A DNA stretch of 64,000 nucleotides from Rugalucina vietnamica (lineage: Eukaryota > Mollusca > Bivalvia > Lucinida > Lucinidae). Shown here piece after piece: positions 12,801 to 22,028 of this stretch (the first letter of the stretch is position 1; each line of letters starts with the position of its first letter). The translations under genes and the position numbers were made by a program. The stretch lies in the NCBI GenBank assembly GCA_964017185.1, contig OZ024874.1, positions 20,692,457 through 20,756,456 on the forward strand. Direction: 5' to 3'. A model generated the notes under the pieces. That model was not told where the DNA came from, did no database searches, and saw only the letters and a list, made by a program, of their open reading frames with translations.

Positions 12801-15800
12801 TTTTTATGGATAGTATTGTAACTTTATGTAACTTAAATCTAGGTCAGTTTTATAACACAATTTTATCTCAAAGGACAAAACTGACTATTTGTCCTCTCAC
12901 TTATCAGCTAACTAAGACAAATATATGTCCCTGCATACTAATATGATTATCAAGACTGACTTGAAATCAAAGTACAGTAAAATTTTAAAAGATGCATTAC
13001 GAAATGAGCCGCCACCTGAGAAAAACAGTCTTCAGGGTTTTCGACCAGGTCTGACACAAACCGACCTGTAAAGTGTAAAGTCACAGAAAAGGCCAGAATC
13101 TTGAAATTTTAGATTTAAGAAGAAGAGGGGTTGTACTATCTGTGAGGCGAAAACAAAGGTGCTGATCAGCTGTGCAGTTTCTTCACAGCTGATCTGCACC
13201 TTTGTTTTCACCTAGGCAAAAAATTCTGTTTTCTCTGCCAAAACGAGTAAACCAAACAGACATTGTTTGGTTTCAACCTTCAACAAACAAAAGTTTAACC
13301 TTTTCAGGTTAATAAAACCGCAGATGAAATATTATGTATATACATATCTCAATATACATTTAGGTATTTTCTGTGTGTCTCAATATAGACAATGCTGTGG
13401 GTGCTCATTAGAACTCTCAAAATATCATATCTCTTTATATGTGCATTGTGAATACCGCCTTTAATATGTGCATGGACCTTATCAGTCAGTGGCCGAGCGG
13501 CCTGGTATAGTGTTTATTTTAACACTTCAGATGACTAACTATTTAACTGAGGTCAAGTTCAATGGTACAGCATTATATCACCAGAGATGACCTTAACTTT
13601 ATGGCCTATGGTCAAAGACTCATGTAATTGTCTACGCGCCAGCGCGTAGACTACTCTAAAGTTTGAGATTGACCTACTTTTAATTAAATTACAAGACAAC
13701 TCGTACACCTCTCTACAACTGCAACTGCACGTTTGAGTCTAGTGGCTTGACCATCGTGTTAGTAGGATTCCGGGTCGTTTCGCCAAGGACCGTGTAAACA
13801 TCCAAAACACCCAGGCAAACCTCCCTTTGGTTGGTAACATTTGTACCAATGGTGCAGTAGGTGTCAAAAATGGGGCAAATTGTTAAATTCGTGGAACTGG
13901 TGCATGACTACATTCTATCTAAGCAACAACGAAATGAAATGAACCGACGGTATTGTGACGCTATATGGTCAGGCCTGAAAGCTTTGACCGCACCCCACCT
14001 GCCGTGTAGCCAATTACATTCTATCCAAGCCACAACGGAATGAAATGAACCGACAGTACTGTGACGATGAATGCTTTGACCGTGCAGCGTTTTATTTCTG
14101 TTCAGTCACATGAACCACGATGAAATGGGAGTACGATCAGATTCTTTGACATTCAAGTTTATATATGCGAAGAGTAGACCAAGCTTTTTGTAAAAGCTTA
14201 TACTTGTATTATTGTTAGGTTTGGTAACTGCATTTTGCTCTGCTTGTGACATGTCATATAAAATGCAATTGTTATTTTTTTCAGAGCTGCTATAAAAAAT
14301 ATAAAAACTAAAACCAGAGGATCAATGGTCCTGTACACCCTCACCTGAGATCATCTATATACTCCATATCCTTGTGCATAACCCCGAGTCAAACTTGGGC
14401 AGAGGAAATACAAATACTCTTCTATCCATTTGCTCATTTCTGCAATTTTTCCCTCATTAAATGGCATTTTATCATTTTCCCCATTCCAAAGCATAGGTTA
14501 TCTAAGTTGACCTTGCCATAAAATAAGTCAAGGTCATTCCAAGGTCATGACTTATACAAACTTTATTCATGCTTCGTGCCATGTTTTATATTCACAGGCC
14601 TTCTGGTTTTGAAGGAGATTTTTAAAGGATTTGGCTATTTATAGCCCTGATGGCCATCTTGGTCATGTGACCTGGGTCACATACATGTAGAAACATTGAT
14701 TCTCCCTTTGTAAAAAGACTATATATGAAATTTGGTTTCAATTGCCAAGCCCTTTCAGAGAAGATGTTTACAGGACATGACCAACTGACCATATACATTG
14801 ACTTCGACCCAGGGCAGAGGCAGACAACCCCTTGGGGTCAAATTATTCTCACAAACATGAATATTCTATCCATTTTCCTATTCCTAGAAATTTTGCTGCA
14901 TTTGATTGCCATCTGACCAATTTTCCCCAGGGATCTCGAGGACGCCAGAATCGGCGTCCCGGTACGAGAAAACTTGGGCTTGGATGCATATTTCTGCTAA
15001 TAGATGATTCCCGGACGCAAAATTTGTTTGCCGTGATACGTCCCAAAATCATTTTGAAAATGTCTCATTACCTTGGCTTTGTTGTTTTTTAGCCCCATGA
15101 ATCAATTATCTCCAATCAAGAAATGGATTACTCAAATTAAGATGTTGTCCCAATGCAATCAGGCATGCCATAAATTTCCACACCTTCGGGCAATGTGTTT
15201 TCATAACAGCTCATGACACGTGTCTTTGTGTATACAAGCATGATCGGTCAACTACAATGAAACAATTCCCCATTCAAATGCATAGGTTACCTAAGTGGAC
15301 CTAGCTGTAAAACAGGTCAAGGTAATCCCAGGGTCATGATTTATATAAACTTTGTAGAGCTTGAGACCCTGAAGCTACAGGTTAAGTTTCAAGACCCTAG
15401 GCCTTTCATCTGTTCAAGGCTTTCTCTATTTACATGTATACCCCTGGCAGCCATTTTGGTCATATGACCTGGACCATTTAATATATAACTTTTCCTTCTC
15501 CCATCCTATGGCTGCTGCTTTGACTGGCTTAGCAGTTTCAGAGAAGATGTCTGAAGAATGTCAACAATGACAACAATGATGACAGAGCATGCCTATCCTA
15601 TAAGCTCACCTATGGGCCTTCAGCTCAAGTGAATTACTGTAAAATATCAGAAATTGTACATGATTTTGGCAAAGGAATAGACGCAGTTAAACATATTCTT
15701 AACCCACAAACTAAACAAAATTGTAAAAGCATTTGTAATTTTATTGGTGACGCTTTACATATTAGAAAGTGTCCACAAAATAAGTAGATGGTTTGGCTAT

Positions 15801-18800
15801 TGTTATTTTCTTATAATAGCCGCTACATAGAAACATGTTTTTCTGATAGATTTTGTTACAATGAAGTAGTAACTACTAATATATATGTTTAAATATATAC
15901 ATATAGTCATGTCGTAGGGAACTGTAACATTTTCAATTTTTCAGTTCAGTCTATGTCAGTTCACTATAGCTTAGTTCATATTATGTGTAACTTTTGAAAC
16001 ACACTGATATACTACTTTGGAGATGCCACCTACGTCATGTCATAATCTTGTTATATTACCATTCATATGCTTATCATCCTACATGTATCTGTTTTTCATG
16101 CGTATTGGATGTCCGATCTGATCGCAATTTTATGGTTGCTGGCAGACGCAGCCTAGATCAGGGATGCCATATTAGTATAACTGCTCTGGGCACTGCATCA
16201 GCATTCCTCAACATTTGCTTTGCGGTCATCCAGTACTCACGATAAAATATGTCAAGTTAGTGTATTTGTGTATTTGTATTGAATGTTTTGTAGATGCGCT
16301 AAAATGTATTTGGCAATCTGAATAAAGAATTGAATTGAATTGAATTGTAAAAAGACAAAATGTACGATGAAGCCCAAATAAACAATTGAATTTCTTTAAT
16401 TTTGTTTGTTTGAGTTAATGCTTTATATCCATGGGTCATCCTTGTGATACACAATGTACCTGGACCAACTGCTTAGACAAGCAAATGTCAAAAACAACAA
16501 CAAAAGTATTTCTTTTGTCTGAAATATAAGCCTCTACCTATCTTCTGTGTGTGGGTATAACAAACAGTAGTTTGTGTAAAGTGATTTGAAACCCTGATAC
16601 CAGGCCTTCTTTAATGATCCCCTGATCCCCTTTCTATATAACAATGATAAATATACTATAAGACTTAAGTTTAGCAATTTTTTCATTCATCATTATTTTC
16701 AAAACCGAATGATCGAAAACTTTACATACGCTTTCAATATGTCAAGTGATGCTCAAATTCATGTTTCGAGACGAGTTTGCGTGCTTTTCTTACGTCCACT
16801 AGTTGCTACGTTACGTTTAAAAATCAAGAAAATCACGAGCCCAGCATTCCACGTGCATCACGTTATCAATTTTTGCCTTGTTTGATTGGTAAAAGTGGCA
16901 TAACGAATAAACCGGAATGACATTTGAAAAATTCCATGAGAAGACGCCGTCATGGCCTGACGTTAAACCGGCGTAACACAAAGATCAATATGCTCAGTGC
17001 ATACATGAAGAAAAAGGAAGCCAAATTAAATTTCTAAGCTTGCTAGAGTACGATACAGTCTCCTAGAACCACATTACATCAGCTGATAGCATCAAAAACC
17101 GGCATCATGACACCAGACAACGTAAGGCTATCATGATAAAGGACAATGCCAATTTGACGTCATAGTGACGTAATCGATTTTTAGGCAACCTTCGAATATC
17201 AGGTTTGATCATTTGTGGCATGGAAAGATGGATTTGTATCGGAACAGCTTACAGGAAACAACCTGCGTGGTGCGAACACCGTGAATATCGCCGTTACGTC
17301 TTTGGTCCTGTAAACGTTAAACATAAACGTGCAAGACTAGACTTGACAGCACATCAGACCTTATAGGCATACTAAGCGAATGTTTTCTCGTAAAAGCGAA
17401 ATCGCACGTCATTTCAGCAATTGTACACATATTGGTTCACCTCCAGAGAAAGACCAGGGAACAAAATGACGTCAGTTACGTCATACCCCGGGGGCGTTAC
17501 CTAGTACCATAATGGAAACAAATCTCTACGATCATGGTATTGTACTCTTTTTGAGCACAAGAAGATGTTAAATGACTGTTTTGGGAATAAAAGGTTAATT
17601 TTTCACATGCCGAGATATAATGTGAATTTTGAGGTGACACCCCTGCAAACTTTGACGTAGCGCAATTGCGTCAGGAGAAGATGGCTTTCCGGCAAAAAGT
17701 GAAAATTGTGGTTCCTTAAGGATTAAATACTGATGGGTTAAAGTGTTTAGTTCAGTTCATCTTTATACCAATTTGCGATTTCGAAATCAAATTAAAATTG
17801 CTAAACTTAAGTCTTATAGTATATGTACAACTCCTTACCAGCCCCCTTTGCATGGACCACTCTCTCAGGGATTCTCTCTCGGTCAAAGTGGGCCATCTCA
17901 TCCAGGAAGACAAAGTCTTGGAGCAATAGGGGCCCCCTGGGGCCAGCAGTCTGGGAGTTGAGCTTGTCCCCAACAGGGGCCCCACCGCTGGTTGTCAGCC
18001 GGTCTGGTTTCTGGTAGGAAAAATTACTTACATAAATACAAAAATATGCAATCACAACAAAAAATGAACTATAATAAAGCTTGAAAAAAAAAAAAAAAGC
18101 CAAGACAACAAAATTTATGGCTACTTTATCTTGTACAGTGGAGTCCCTAGACTGGCTAAAGTCCGATGTTCAATATTACCTCATAGTTACCATGTTCTAT
18201 AACTTCCACAAATATTTTTTGTAAGAGTTACCTCTCTTCTTACGCTCAGAACATAGTCAAACTCAGCAATCAAAAGATCTCGAGAAATATAAGATGTGCA
18301 TGTTTTATTAAAAACAAAAGTTTGACGGGAACCAGTCTATGGAGTCCCCTAACATTGCGCGACCCCAATATTGCGCATGCGACATATAAACCAGAGTCTA
18401 AATACATGTAGCATGTGACTACCGATGCTTTTCTCACATATTTTACCATAAAAGAGTGCATACAATTGATTTAAATCAGAGACATACATGAGGTTCATAC
18501 CTTTCAGATTACCAAATTTGATAACATAATGTGATTTTGTTGATTTAAAAATACTGTATGATGGCATTTTTGTGCCACCATAAACAGCACGATTTTCATT
18601 CAAACTTTGTGTATCTAATTAAAGACAAGACTGTCATAATGTGTTTACTGAAGTACAACTGATGAGACTAAATTGCAGGAACCTTACAAAAACTAAACAT
18701 CTGATTTAGCCATGCGCAATGTTAGCGGACAAATTGTCTCCAAATTTTTCAAGGGGGTGCATGTTTCAACCAAGATATTTCAAAAGTTGACAGAAATTGC

Positions 18801-20312
18801 AGGCATTTCATTAATGGTCAGGGATTTTTTTGGCAATTTTGGGAAGGGGCCCTAGGGCTTTTCTGATTGGGAAAATTAGTGACGTAAACCCTGAATTTGG
18901 GAAAATTTCAAAACATTCAAATTTGACGATACTTTCCAAGTTGACAAGGTTTTTCATTAAGAGTGATTCAATAATAACTTTGAATCAAAATTAAACATCA
19001 TTTCAAACAGCAGAGTTTGAATTTCACAATGTATGGCACTGTTGAAAATTATTTTCTGAAGTGATTGGGGAATTTTTTTTTCTTAGAAGTCCAAATTGGG
19101 GAAAAAGTTACATTAATTCAATTGGGAATGGGGCCTTATTTTGGCCCCTGAGACACCTGAAAAAAATCCCTGATGGTGTTTGTATTATTGAGTTCCATAA
19201 ACTTCTCATTGTAAGTATTTTTAGACATGGATTATATTTCACAAATGGTCAGGCATGAAGTGTCTTATGTGAGCAATGTTACCGGACAGCACCATACTAT
19301 ATGCAGCTATACTTTGAAGGCACAAAAAAAAGGAAAAGGCAAAACGTTCTCTCAATTTTAAAATGCAGTGAGTACCCTGAGTGATAAGTGGTACATACAC
19401 ATTATTACTTTTTACTTTAGTAACTTGATCTGATGGGACAGATCACATCGAGTGGCTGCGTCAGGATAATTCAGATCAGACTCTACTTTGTCTGGTCTAT
19501 CCTGATGCAGCCAAGGGACATGATCCGACCCATCAGATACAGTGGCGGATTTAGAGGGGGCTCAAGGGGTTCGCTCGAACCCCCATCAGAACCCTGAGAT
19601 AAATTTACTTAAGTGATGTTTCATTATGAACCTTCAAAAATAATCAGCAACAATGCCGTAAGAATTCAATGAGATCGTAAAATCGCGACATTGTGACGGC
19701 GTACCATACCATCTTGTGCCAAAATTACAAGGACATAACATCGTGCCAATTTTTACGTCAGAGCTATCTATCTTCATATACTGAGTTGATCAATTTGTGA
19801 TGTTGGGTGGGTGCTAAATTTTGAATTTAACAACATGGGGAGAACATTCGGGATGTGCCATTAAAACTATTTACAAGAAGCTAAACAAAGAGCTAGAAAA
19901 AGTCATTAAATTTTGTTAATTTTGTAGCTTTGTCTGTTATTTGATGACAAGTGAACCACTTGTATCGGAAAATGGGTAGTATCAATGGTTAGTTTTAGTG
20001 GTATATAATAACACTGGTTACGCAATGCTCACTGCCAGACTGGTCAAGCCACATTCCCACATGTGATATGGTCAGTTGGATGTTTCACGAGTAAATTCTG
20101 ATGTTCATTCACATCTGTTAAACCATTAAATAAAGAGGAGGTACAATCAAAATTCAAGGTACAGCACTGCCAGGGTAAAAACATCTGAAGTGAACAGGTG
20201 AATATTGGAAAATTCATGATCAAAATGTGAGCAATGACAATGACAAAATTCTTACCCCTTGTGCCCTTTTAAACTCTTCCATTTGGTTCCAGGCTTTATC
20301 TCTATTTGCCAT
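825..20312 (-). CDS. CAT: Catalase, complete gene of 12 coding exons (512 aa)
   Basis: Heme catalase, which splits hydrogen peroxide into water and oxygen in the peroxisome. The coding parts are, in gene order, 20312-20256, 18010-17839, 11618-11508, 11137-11007, 10160-10110, 9394-9215, 7625-7434, 7131-6979, 5309-5171, 4558-4407, 1536-1360 and 848-825. All junctions are GT-AG, phases agree throughout, and the total is 1539 nt with a TAA stop. The family active-site stretch around His72 ([10 protein letters not shown]), Asn145 in VGNNTPIFF and the proximal heme ligand Tyr355 in [14 protein letters not shown] are all present. NADPH-pocket type residues in the [15 protein letters not shown] region look normal. 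The protein ends GGVAANL, an ANL-type peroxisomal targeting tail as in animal catalases. The length matches the family (human 527, molluscs about 510). No broken exon is visible. The long introns are full of transposable elements. The start is chosen because [10 protein letters not shown] aligns with the usual N-terminus and the exon ends in phase 0. The extent of 5' and 3' UTRs is not determined. Confidence 0.97.
1360..1536 (-). CDS. CAT: Catalase exon 11
   Basis: 177 nt encoding [18 protein letters not shown] through KARARAQQ, phase 0 to phase 0. It contains the C-terminal helix motif [20 protein letters not shown]. The acceptor is CCTATAG and the donor GTAATG. Confidence 0.94.
1858..4007 (+). 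mobile_element. Repeat family R, copy 1 (464-bp subunits), in catalase intron 10
   Basis: A 2.15-kb interspersed element. One end is a hairpin around GGACCATTGGTCC, the other a hairpin TGAGCCTTCGGCTCA followed by GGTGAGCTAA. Between them are about four tandem subunits of ~464 bp; the CCATATATGGGC landmark recurs near 2379, 2844, 3308 and 3772. Each subunit contains TGACCTTGACC and AGAGAAGAAGATC stretches, and there is a CGGACGGACG-type run near the last end. It has no ORF of note. A similar 2.15-kb copy lies inverted at 55012-57167. The class is uncertain; terminal hairpins plus internal tandem repeats suggest a non-autonomous Helitron/Helentron relative. Confidence 0.75.
4407..4558 (-). CDS. 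CAT: Catalase exon 10
   Basis: 152 nt encoding (G)[16 protein letters not shown] through [10 protein letters not shown], phase 1 to phase 0, donor GTAAGT. It matches the wrapping-loop to C-terminal-helix transition of catalase. Confidence 0.94.
4850..5010 (-). repeat. tRNA-Leu-like SINE head or tRNA pseudogene, in catalase intron 9
   Basis: Read on minus, GCAGCCTTTATGGCCGAGTG with TGGTTAAGAG resembles a class II tRNA 5' half including box A. About 70 nt further, GTGGGTTCAAGCCC matches box B. The spacing is too long for a normal tRNA and the acceptor stem does not close, so a degenerate tRNA-derived SINE is more likely than a working tRNA gene. Confidence 0.4.
5171..5309 (-). CDS. CAT: Catalase exon 9
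   Basis: 139 nt encoding [18 protein letters not shown] through [10 protein letters not shown](G). It carries the proximal heme ligand Tyr355. It enters in phase 0 and leaves in phase 1 through donor GTAGGG, a weaker donor than the others. Confidence 0.94.
5369..5603 (-). mobile_element. MITE family M2 copy 1, in catalase intron 8
   Basis: 235 bp. Direct ATTT copies flank it at 5365-5368 and 5604-5607. Inverted ends are of the type GAGCCGCGACGCGAGAAAAC, and there is an internal palindrome around GATCAGC...GCTGATC. Four full copies occur in the window; three have clean 4-bp duplications (ATTT, GTAT, ATGT). Confidence 0.75.
6034..6868 (+). mobile_element. Helitron-like element, family H, in catalase intron 8
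   Basis: Begins TTATACCCCCCGCC directly after an A, with a terminal hairpin (ACCCCCC/GGGGGGT) and a TCCGTCCGTGC run, as in the other family H heads at 46816, 50391, 51492 and 53341. It contains about three imperfect units of ~210 bp (GCCGATCAACTCCT landmark at 6312, 6543 and 6724). The right end is unclear: a hairpin AATAAGCATTGCTTATT at 6843-6859 is followed by GACAC rather than CTAG. Confidence 0.55.
6456..6528. repeat. Perfect 33-bp inverted repeat with 7-nt loop
   Basis: Arms 6456-6488 and 6496-6528 are exact reverse complements (arm core GTTTTCTACAGGTAAGG), loop TGGCCCG. It lies inside the element at 6034-6868 and interrupts its second internal unit. Confidence 0.9.
6979..7131 (-). CDS. 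CAT: Catalase exon 8
   Basis: 153 nt encoding [18 protein letters not shown] through PSPDKMLQ, phase 0 to phase 0, acceptor CCTATAG, donor GTATGT. It includes the [14 protein letters not shown] stretch. Confidence 0.96.
7434..7625 (-). CDS. CAT: Catalase exon 7
   Basis: 192 nt encoding [16 protein letters not shown] through [10 protein letters not shown], phase 0 to phase 0. It contains [20 protein letters not shown] and the IQVMTF strand typical of the family. Confidence 0.96.
7877..8824. mobile_element. TIR element with flanking TTAA and a 20-bp direct repeat, in catalase intron 6
   Basis: 948 bp with inverted ends AAGGATGTTCGCTG / CAGCGAACATCCTT. Both ends read TTAA (7875-7878 and 8823-8826), as in Kolobok or piggyBac insertions. 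Outside, AAAGCTAGTCATCCTGCTTT is repeated exactly at 7857-7876 and 8825-8844. The interior is AT-rich and non-coding. Confidence 0.75.
9215..9394 (-). CDS. CAT: Catalase exon 6
   Basis: 180 nt encoding [19 protein letters not shown] through AVYCKFHWK, phase 0 to phase 0. It contains the [18 protein letters not shown] stretch that is highly conserved in animal catalases. Confidence 0.96.
9559..9702 (+). repeat. ~45-bp tandem repeat, 3+ units, in catalase intron 5
   Basis: Units of the form TTTTGTGTCCTCTTCAACAT followed by CTATGGTCATATGAATATG, repeated with small changes. The open frame through it is a by-product of a period divisible by three. Confidence 0.85.
9785..10000. mobile_element. MITE with CCAAGGTT ends, in catalase intron 5
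   Basis: About 216 bp with long imperfect inverted ends: CCAAGGTTATAAAAC then CTCAGCTGAGAC on the left, GTCTCAGCTGAGC then GTTTTACAACCTTGG on the right. A related fragment (CTGTCTCAGCTAAG, AAGTTTTATAACTT) is at about 25620-25672. Confidence 0.65.
10110..10160 (-). CDS. CAT: Catalase exon 5
   Basis: A 51-nt exon encoding [17 protein letters not shown], phase 0 at both ends, acceptor TTTCAG and donor GTAAGAAC. It is too short for most ORF scans but aligns exactly with FPSFIHSQKRNPQTHLK of vertebrate catalase. Confidence 0.94.
10383..10604 (+). mobile_element. MITE family M2 copy 2, in catalase intron 4
   Basis: 222 bp flanked by GTAT at 10379-10382 and 10605-10608. The internal palindrome is CTGATCAGCTGTGCA...TGCACAGCTGATC. 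Family as at 5369-5603. Confidence 0.78.
11007..11137 (-). CDS. CAT: Catalase exon 4
   Basis: 131 nt encoding [19 protein letters not shown] through FFIRDPMM. It contains the RDPRGFAVK signature and the catalytic Asn145 of VGNNTPIFF. It enters in phase 1 and leaves in phase 0; donor GTAAGC. Confidence 0.95.
11508..11618 (-). CDS. CAT: Catalase exon 3
   Basis: 111 nt encoding (G)[18 protein letters not shown] through VRFSTV(G), phase 1 at both ends, acceptor CTTTCAG, donor GTAAGTG. The residues match the first beta-barrel strands of catalase. Confidence 0.95.
11619..13005. other. Proximal part of catalase intron 2, no gene seen
   Basis: No exon or element recognised. A short direct duplication of TTCTTTGCAGTGAAACTATC is at about 12688-12728. 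AT-rich stretches near 12240-12500 weakly resemble those at 5815-5900 and 8870-8970, perhaps an old dispersed repeat. Confidence 0.4.
13006..13240 (+). mobile_element. MITE family M2 copy 3, in catalase intron 2
   Basis: Starts GAGCCGCCACCTGAGAAAA and carries the same GATCAGCTGTGCA palindrome. The right terminal bases are degraded, so no target duplication is readable. Confidence 0.68.
14313..15636 (+). mobile_element. Repeat family R, copy 2, diverged, in catalase intron 2
   Basis: Starts with the AGAGGATCAATGGTCCT hairpin and ends in AGCTCACCTATGGGCCTTCA-type sequence. It contains diverged TCAAGGTCATTCC and GCCATCTTGGTCATGTGACC blocks. The stretch 14925-15110 has no match in the other copies and may be an insertion. 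Confidence 0.6.
16318..16350 (+). repeat. Retroposon-type 3' tail, (TTGAA)n
   Basis: AATAAAGAATTGAATTGAAT-type tail following non-coding sequence, as seen at 3' ends of many LINEs and SINEs. The element body upstream (roughly 15990-16317) was not identified; an 83-residue frame ending at 16245 has one hydrophobic stretch but no family I recognise. Confidence 0.4.
16655..17820. mobile_element. TIR element ending beside catalase exon 2
   Basis: 1166 bp with 27-bp perfect inverted ends (ACTATAAGACTTAAGTTTAG and seven more bases at 16655-16681; complement at 17794-17820), flanked by ATAT at 16651-16654 and 17821-17824. The right end is 14 bp from the GT donor of catalase exon 2. The interior holds several TGACGT(A/C) motifs but no convincing ORF. 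Confidence 0.75.
17839..18010 (-). CDS. CAT: Catalase exon 2
   Basis: 172 nt encoding [10 protein letters not shown] through VVHAKGA, including the [10 protein letters not shown] strand and catalytic His72. The acceptor is CTACCAG and the donor GTAAGG; it ends in phase 1. A transposable element ends only 14 bp downstream of the donor GT (see 16655-17820). Confidence 0.95.
18819..19172. mobile_element. Short TIR element, CAGGGATTTTTTT ends, in catalase intron 1
   Basis: 354 bp with ends CAGGGATTTTTTT / AAAAAAATCCCTG, flanked by ATGGT at 18814-18818 and 19173-19177. GGGGCC blocks lie just inside both ends. No coding capacity. Confidence 0.72.
19426..19538. repeat. ~110-bp imperfect hairpin
   Basis: Arms GATCTGATGGGACAGATCAC ... 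TGGCTGCGTCAGGATA and TATCCTGATGCAGCCA ... GATCCGACCCATCAGAT are reverse complements with a few mismatches. Probably a tiny foldback MITE. Confidence 0.65.
19541..19610 (+). repeat. GTGGCGGATTTAGAGGGGG repeat, copy 1
   Basis: Begins with GGCGGATTTAGAGGGGGCTC and continues with TTCGCTCGAACCCCC. The same type of sequence occurs at 44452-44600, with a GGATCC-type variant at 29704-29852. Confidence 0.5.
20256..20312 (-). CDS. CAT: Catalase exon 1 (coding part)
   Basis: Encodes [19 protein letters not shown], 19 residues, followed by a GTAAG donor (20255-20251) in phase 0. The next exon begins KPDRLTT, as catalases do after the N-terminal helix. Confidence 0.9.
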
Positions 20313-20710
20313 TTTTATTTTCTTGTAAATTCAACCTGAAAGTGCCCTGACAACCAAAGATCAGACCCAAAAAGAGAAGAACTCTGAACTGTCAAAATTT
20401 TTGTGCAGTGTGCTAATTTCTGACCGTGACACCGTTTATCACTGGTCCCCGGCGTTTATTATGAAACACTGATAACGAGTCGTTTCGTCCCGAATCTTTT
20501 GCAGAATCCATATTCCTAGACCGCTCCATTGTGCATGTGTCGTATTTTAAAATGTGTAATTGATAATGAACTCGCTATATAGCAGGCCAAGTGGCTTATA
20601 TGCCACTTGAGAAGGCTAATCTATATCCGCATATCTGCGTGTCACTCAGTCATTCCAAGTTTTCCTGCACACACAGACAAAAATCTACCTACCTCTATTT
20701 GTCACGGGTT

Positions 20711-20838
20711 ATGGTCAACTCGTACTTTTTCCAACTCGTCCCTAGTCAAGTCGTACTTTTCAATTGGTCAGCTCGTACTGACGTTAAGTCGTACCTTTAG
20801 TCAACTCGTACTTTTTTTTTTTGGTCAACTCGTACTTT
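20711..20838 (-). repeat. GTCAACTCGTACTTT minisatellite, cluster 1
   Basis: About seven degenerate units of TGGTCAACTCGTACTTTT spaced 16-25 bp. The reverse-complement cluster is at 24143-24286. Confidence 0.75.
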
Positions 20839-20861
20839 TGAAATAATCTTATATATATTTT

Positions 20862-20908
20862 ATCAAGGACACTCTATCGAGCTCGATGCTCGATAGAGTG
20901 TCCTTGAT
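20862..20908. repeat. Perfect 21-bp inverted repeat
   Basis: ATCAAGGACACTCTATCGAG C, loop TCGAT, then the exact complement. There is no T-run after it beyond ATTTTAT, so it is not a bacterial terminator; more likely a foldback remnant. Confidence 0.85.
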
Positions 20909-20991
20909 TTTATGAATATTTATTTGACAAATATGATGTTTTGCATTTTATTGTGCCTTTTCTTGAAAAAAAGATGTAATCACAAGCACTA

Positions 20992-21105
20992 CATCCCAGC
21001 AGGCACATGACGTCAGAATGACGTCAGATCGACGTCGATGCGACGCCATGACGTCGCATCGACGTTGATATGACGCCATTATGACGTCATGGACCCGCTG
21101 GGATG
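20992..21105. mobile_element. 114-bp fully palindromic element rich in GACGTC
   Basis: Ends CATCCCAGC / GCTGGGATG. The whole element folds on itself, and each arm contains several GACGTC or TGACGTCA motifs. No coding capacity. Confidence 0.7.
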
Positions 21106-21299
21106 CATGACGTATTTATCGGGTATTTATGCTTTAGTTAATTAAATCATTGACCGTGTGAGCAGAATTTATCTGAATCTCATATTCAGGCTTAGACACG
21201 CATGACGTAAATCATCACCTGAGTATGCGGATTTTACTACATAATAGTAACGGTTAATTGAATATTTTACCTACATGGCCATGCAGTACGTCTCATTAC

Positions 21300-21566
21300 G
21301 AAAACTTGCCAATGCAATAAACAGAGATTTTTTGAGCTTTGAATATTGAAAATGTTCAGTCAAAATATTTTAATATTTTTCTTATTTTTTCCCAAAACAT
21401 AGATTGTGGGTACTTGTAAGAACCGCCTCGCCGAAGCGGTTCTAATGAGTACCCACAATCTATGTTTTGTACCAAAAATAAGAAAAATAGGTGTACCCCT
21501 GTAAACCCCAGTAATACTATATAAAAGTGAGGTATAATGGGGTATTCGTTGCACGGACATGTTTTC
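21300..21566 (-). mobile_element. Palindromic MITE, family M1 copy 2
   Basis: Same family as 286-555 in reverse orientation: GAAAAC end, central AACCGCCTCG...AAGCGGTT hairpin, and the GTTTTC end at 21561-21566. Confidence 0.75.
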
Positions 21567-22028
21567 CTGATGTTTAAATTATTTTAAATAAAGTTTTATC
21601 AGTTTTATGATTTTATCAATTTTAACATAAATGGGGAATAAAAGAAAAACTGAAAAATGCACTTCATGCAGCAAGAAGGTGACGGGGAAACAGCATGCCA
21701 TTCAGTGCGATTCCTTTGGCAAGTGGCAACATAGAAAATGCGACACCAGTAAGTAAATTTACTTAGCATCTTTCAGCATAAACTGAGGCTAAACATGGGT
21801 TTGAACCCCAATGGCACGAAAGCGGGCTGACGCATGTATTTGTTGAATTTCTATAACGTTAAACAGTAACCGTCATTGTCTTGATGTTTATTATCAATTT
21901 AAATGGTATCAAATTAGCTGGAAACAGCAACAAAATATTGCTAGTGTTTTGATATATCGATAAGCATTTTTCCTGTGCCGCTGCTCATATATTTTAGCTG
22001 TTGTTTACAATCTCCATTATACACAGTA

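Noticed and set aside
15994-16245. 83-codon frame with a hydrophobic stretch resembling a receptor tail
   Set aside because: Too short, no splice acceptor of quality, and followed by a retroposon-like tail; similarity to any receptor family is only an impression.
20862-20908. Rho-independent terminator
   Set aside because: Perfect hairpin, but this is animal nuclear DNA and no T-tract follows; treated as a foldback remnant.
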